In this document: positions 5,951 to 8,088 of the stretch, piece after piece
Layout of the letters: the number at the start of each line of letters is the position of its first letter
How positions within the stretch are numbered: position 1 is the first letter of the stretch
Origin: DAOUBP01 sp034432655
GTDB lineage: Bacteria > Chloroflexota > Anaerolineae > CG2-30-64-16
NCBI GenBank assembly: GCA_034432655.1
Contig: DAOUBP010000004.1
Span: 1 to 8,088, forward strand
Length of the DNA stretch: 8,088 nt
Reading direction: 5' to 3'
Made by a program: the position numbers and the translations under genes
Notes under the pieces: model-generated
What the model was told of the DNA's origin: nothing
Database searches by the model: none
The model's input: the letters and a program-made list of their open reading frames with translations, nothing else

Positions 5951-5984
5951 GGCACCTTTTGGTGCCTGTCCTAATCTTAAGATT
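5951..5984. repeat. Two adjacent short palindromes
   Basis: GGCACC-TTTT-GGTGCC (5951-5966) is a perfect 6-bp hairpin with a T4 loop. Seven bases later, AATCTTAAGATT (5973-5984) is a perfect 12-bp palindrome. They could belong to the tRNA 3' processing/termination region or be protein-binding sites; nothing in the sequence decides this. Confidence 0.6.
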
Positions 5985-6192
5985 TGGGTCCTCGTTGCTT
6001 TAAGCTTCTGTTCCTGCCTTCAGTTGACCCGCCTCTGCGATCGTTGCCCCTCGCCCGATCTGAGCCGTGGCTTGCGCTCCTCGCTCCTCCTCGACAGGGC
6101 CGGACACGACGGCAGCCCGCCGCGTCCGCTCAGCTCCATGATATCATGCCCCCGGCCCTTCTGGCAACCCCGCACAACCGGGGACGCCCCCC
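5985..6192. other. Non-coding stretch with a 12-bp palindrome
   Basis: I see no credible gene, RNA or promoter here. It contains a perfect palindrome CATGATATCATG (6137-6148) and a short hairpin CCCCG/CGGGG (6168-6172 with 6179-6183). TGA at 6139-6141, inside the palindrome, closes the frame that becomes coding-like further right. TTGACC at 6024-6029 resembles a -35 box, but no -10 follows at a suitable distance. Confidence 0.5.
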
Positions 6193-6351
6193 ATCGTCAT
6201 CGGCCTGGAGGTGCACAGCGGCGAGCCGCGCAAGCTGATCGAGACGGTGGGCGGGCTGCCCAACCCCGACCTGCAGACCTCCGACGCAGCCCTGACGCTG
6301 CGCTTCGAGGATCGGGCCGGCCGGCCGGAGATCACCTTCGAGTTTGTCTGA
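6142..6351 (+). pseudogene. Orphan C-terminal gene fragment, unrecognised
   Basis: The frame is open from 6142 to TGA at 6349-6351. Protein-like character starts near 6193 (IVIGLEVHSGEPRKLIETVG) and continues through LPNPDLQTSDAALTLRFED to AGRPEITFEFV. The choice and GC3-rich pattern of codons look like real coding sequence. It has no ATG, no ribosome-binding site and no plausible N-terminal part: the upstream residues are Pro-rich noise and a stop lies at 6139. GTG at 6211 would be the only start, with poor spacing to any Shine-Dalgarno. I do not recognise the family; the end looks like a beta-rich domain edge. The best reading is the 3' tail of a gene whose rest was deleted. A 46-residue small protein from the GTG is the less likely alternative. 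Confidence 0.4.
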
Positions 6352-6389
6352 TGATGAGTCGGTGAACAGTGTATCAATGTGATGTCCCC

Positions 6390-6410
6390 TGATCAGTTCA
6401 AGCTTGATCA
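6390..6410. repeat. Nested palindrome at the 3' end of the truncated gene
   Basis: TGATCA occurs at 6390-6395 and again at 6405-6410, flanking the perfect 10-bp palindrome TCAAGCTTGA (6398-6407), which overlaps the second copy. The stop codon of the minus-strand gene (6400-6398) lies inside it. The position suggests an element end or a recombination junction, but no mobile gene is present to confirm it. Confidence 0.6.
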
Positions 6411-8086
6411 TTGATGGGCTGCTCGTTCATCCGCACCGAACCGATGAAGCCCACTTCGGTTTCGGCCAGGCGATCAAAACCGTTCTCGGTTGTCAGCAAG
6501 TGATGGCGATAGGTGCGCGTGTGCGCCAGCCAGCCCTCGGCATAGGCCACAGGGTTGGGCACGGCCGCGTTGTAGTCGAAGACGGGCGGCCTGGCGCCGA
6601 TCTGGTCCTCATAGAGCAGATCGCTGGGCACGTCCTGCGTCATTTCGCGCATCAGGCGCGCCAGTCGCGCCTGCACAAACGGCGCATAGGGACACATCAC
6701 GTAACCGTAGTGCTGCCCCTCCCAGCCATAACACTCGTAGCGTGGCGCGTTGTGCTCGTTGAGCGCCGTCACATCGCGCAGAGTCAGGGACGCAGGCAAG
6801 TCGCGGAGGGTGGGCGACTCATCGTCCCACCAGGTGGGGTTGATGTACGGCATGACCCGGTAGCCCAGCGCCTGCGCCTGCCGAAACATGGCGGCCATTT
6901 CGGCGGTCGTACCCCACCGTGGGTCCGGCGGCAGGAAGTCGGGGTAGTTCTCGTCAAAGTCAGGTGGTTGGTAGGCCACCAGGTGGAGGATGCCGGGATA
7001 GGGCACGCGCGCCAGGACGTCGCCATAGGCCGAAAACGGAATCCCCAGGTGATGGGCGTCGGCCTTGTAGAGGGGGAGCCGCACAAGCTGGTCGTAGGCA
7101 ACTTCCAGCTTGGACCGCAGCGAGTCAAATCCCGCAATGCCGGTATCGGCCCGCAACGCGTTGATCGTGTCCGGGCGCGGCTCGCCGATGCGCACGCGGA
7201 TGCGCGGTGACGTCCACGCGCCGCCGGGTGGTACATGCGTCTTGAAGTCGTGGGCGAAATAGGTTCTGCCCGGCAGCCAGGCATCGTGCGAGACAAAGCC
7301 GAAGTGCGTCGGTGCAATGTGATCGGCGTCAGGGATCGCGTACATGGCGAACCGTCCCTGACGGGCGTCGAGCGACACGTAATCGGCAAACACCCCCGGC
7401 GGTCCGGGGTAGTCAACCTCGTAGCACCGGTCATTGTCGCCGTTGGGCGGGCAGGGCGCGAGGTCAAAGAAGCCGGACTCCAGGACGATGCCGGGCAAGA
7501 TCGGCAACAAGACCTCATGCAGGTCATCCTCGACGAACAGCAAGTCGGCAGGGAACTTGACGATGTCGAGCGCGACCGGCTTGCCGTTGGTCAGGCTGAT
7601 CTGCATGTCGAACCATCTCGCCTCCGACGCTGTGATCGTCACAGTGGCCGTCACCTTTTGGGGTCCGGCCGGATCCGGCGTGTAGCGCAGCAGGAGCCGG
7701 CGCTCGGCGGCTGACCAGGTGTAGCTGAAGCGGTTAGCGCCCTCCGGCCAGTAGTTGCAGGCCTCCACGCGGTTGGCGTCATCGTACGTGGTGGCCGGGT
7801 ACGTACAGCTCCCGTCATAGTCAGCTTCCGCCGTGACCAGCGTCACCCAGAGGCAACGGTTCAGCGAGCCTTCGGAGATGTGGAGGCCGGTCGCTTTGTC
7901 GGTGATGTAGGCAATGCCGCCGTTATCCTTGCGCAACGCAACCTCGTAGAAGTCGTTGCCGAGGCGCATGAACTCCGGGCCGGTGTCGTCAAAGTAGACG
8001 CCGGCGGCTAGGCTGGGGCGGTGCGGGGTTGCAGCGGCCAGTCCGAGGATCAACAACAAGGCAAGGATGAAATGGAAGTATTTCAT
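6398..8086 (-). CDS. Secreted glycosidase-like protein (DUF6259-type), probably truncated at the C-terminus
   Basis: The 562-residue product starts with a good signal peptide: Lys2, a hydrophobic core over about 5-19, and likely cleavage after the SLAA at 25-28. Residues 30-300 look like a beta-sandwich (GGIAYITDKATGLHISEGSL, ARWFDMQISLTNGKP). Residues 325-551 look like part of a TIM barrel, with GYRVMPYINPTWWDDESP (408-425), YGYVMCPYAPFVQARLARLM, SDLLYEDQIGARPP (488-501) and LLTTENGFDRLAETEVGF (530-547). Asp494 and Glu534 are plausible acidic active-site residues by position at strand ends. This fits DUF6259-type, glycoside-hydrolase-like proteins from memory of the family; the substrate is unknown. 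The chain stops just after a strand that should be followed by the rest of the barrel, ending RMNEQPINDQA. The ATG is 2 bp from the window edge, so its ribosome-binding site is not visible. Confidence 0.7.
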   Translation of the reverse strand: MKYFHFILALLLILGLAAATPHRPSLAAGVYFDDTGPEFMRLGNDFYEVALRKDNGGIAYITDKATGLHISEGSLNRCLWVTLVTAEADYDGSCTYPATTYDDANRVEACNYWPEGANRFSYTWSAAERRLLLRYTPDPAGPQKVTATVTITASEARWFDMQISLTNGKPVALDIVKFPADLLFVEDDLHEVLLPILPGIVLESGFFDLAPCPPNGDNDRCYEVDYPGPPGVFADYVSLDARQGRFAMYAIPDADHIAPTHFGFVSHDAWLPGRTYFAHDFKTHVPPGGAWTSPRIRVRIGEPRPDTINALRADTGIAGFDSLRSKLEVAYDQLVRLPLYKADAHHLGIPFSAYGDVLARVPYPGILHLVAYQPPDFDENYPDFLPPDPRWGTTAEMAAMFRQAQALGYRVMPYINPTWWDDESPTLRDLPASLTLRDVTALNEHNAPRYECYGWEGQHYGYVMCPYAPFVQARLARLMREMTQDVPSDLLYEDQIGARPPVFDYNAAVPNPVAYAEGWLAHTRTYRHHLLTTENGFDRLAETEVGFIGSVRMNEQPINDQA

Positions 8087-8088
8087 GA

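Noticed and set aside
6024..6053. TTGACC as a promoter for the orphan fragment
   Set aside because: No -10-like hexamer occurs at 16-18 bp and no start codon follows in the fragment's frame.
5904..6365. A 153-codon plus-strand frame starting inside the tRNA 3' end
   Set aside because: It begins in the tRNA acceptor and runs through the T-rich flank. Its product is Arg/Pro/Ser noise, and the frame-1 reading from 6193 is far more protein-like.
6130..6411. A 93-codon minus-strand frame across the fragment region
   Set aside because: The product has no family features, and the opposite strand reads better as coding. It is probably a shadow of the remnant.
6404..7210. A 268-codon plus-strand frame opposite the glycosidase-like gene
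   Set aside because: It is a shadow of the minus-strand gene, whose translation shows a signal peptide and coherent domains; the plus-strand product shows neither.

Overview
This GC-rich window looks like a chromosomal segment of a bacterium, most likely a member of the Chloroflexota (Anaerolineae-like). That placement is an inference. It rests on the Pro/Thr-rich inserts in the membrane-anchored parvulin, the 40-residue 'GEANVL' type TPR protein, a single long RelA/SpoT protein, and a secreted DUF6259-like protein. Most of the window is housekeeping DNA; the accessory part is the right-hand third.

Layout: (1) 3-974, + strand: the 3' end of a tetratricopeptide-repeat protein whose beginning lies off the window. 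It includes two almost identical 120-bp tandem units. (2) 1008-2266, + strand: a well-formed promoter (TTGCAC, 17 bp, TATAAC), a structured leader with two hairpins, then rpsF (bS6), ssb and rpsR (bS18, zinc-binding type). S6 and S18 bind next to each other on the small ribosomal subunit, and SSB links the operon to replication. (3) 2289-3497, + strand, 22 bp after rpsR and probably co-transcribed: a membrane-anchored parvulin-type peptidyl-prolyl isomerase/foldase with two Pro/Thr-rich low-complexity inserts. (4) 3517-3604: a long inverted repeat plus a third partial copy of its arm, lying between two convergent genes. (5) 3606-5792, - strand: a full-length Rel/RelA-SpoT (p)ppGpp synthetase/hydrolase. 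Its hydrolase motif is intact, but its synthetase domain carries the EFDD signature rather than RxKD. (6) 5793-5906, + strand: a promoter and tRNA-Arg(UCG), divergent from rel. (7) 5907-6397: a non-coding, palindrome-rich stretch. It contains an orphan, coding-like C-terminal fragment (about 6142-6351) that I do not recognise. (8) 6398-8086, - strand: a secreted glycosidase-like (DUF6259-type) protein with an intact signal peptide, apparently cut off at its C-terminus.

The first two thirds fit ordinary growth-related functions: translation, replication, protein folding outside the membrane, and stringent response. The part from the tRNA onward looks rearranged. A gene fragment on one strand and a 3'-truncated gene on the other meet at a nested palindrome (6390-6410). 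I found no CRISPR array, no intact transposase, no integrase and no clear candidate for a new defence or biosynthetic system. The most useful leads are the rearrangement junction, the rel motif combination, the intergenic palindrome family and the rpsF leader.
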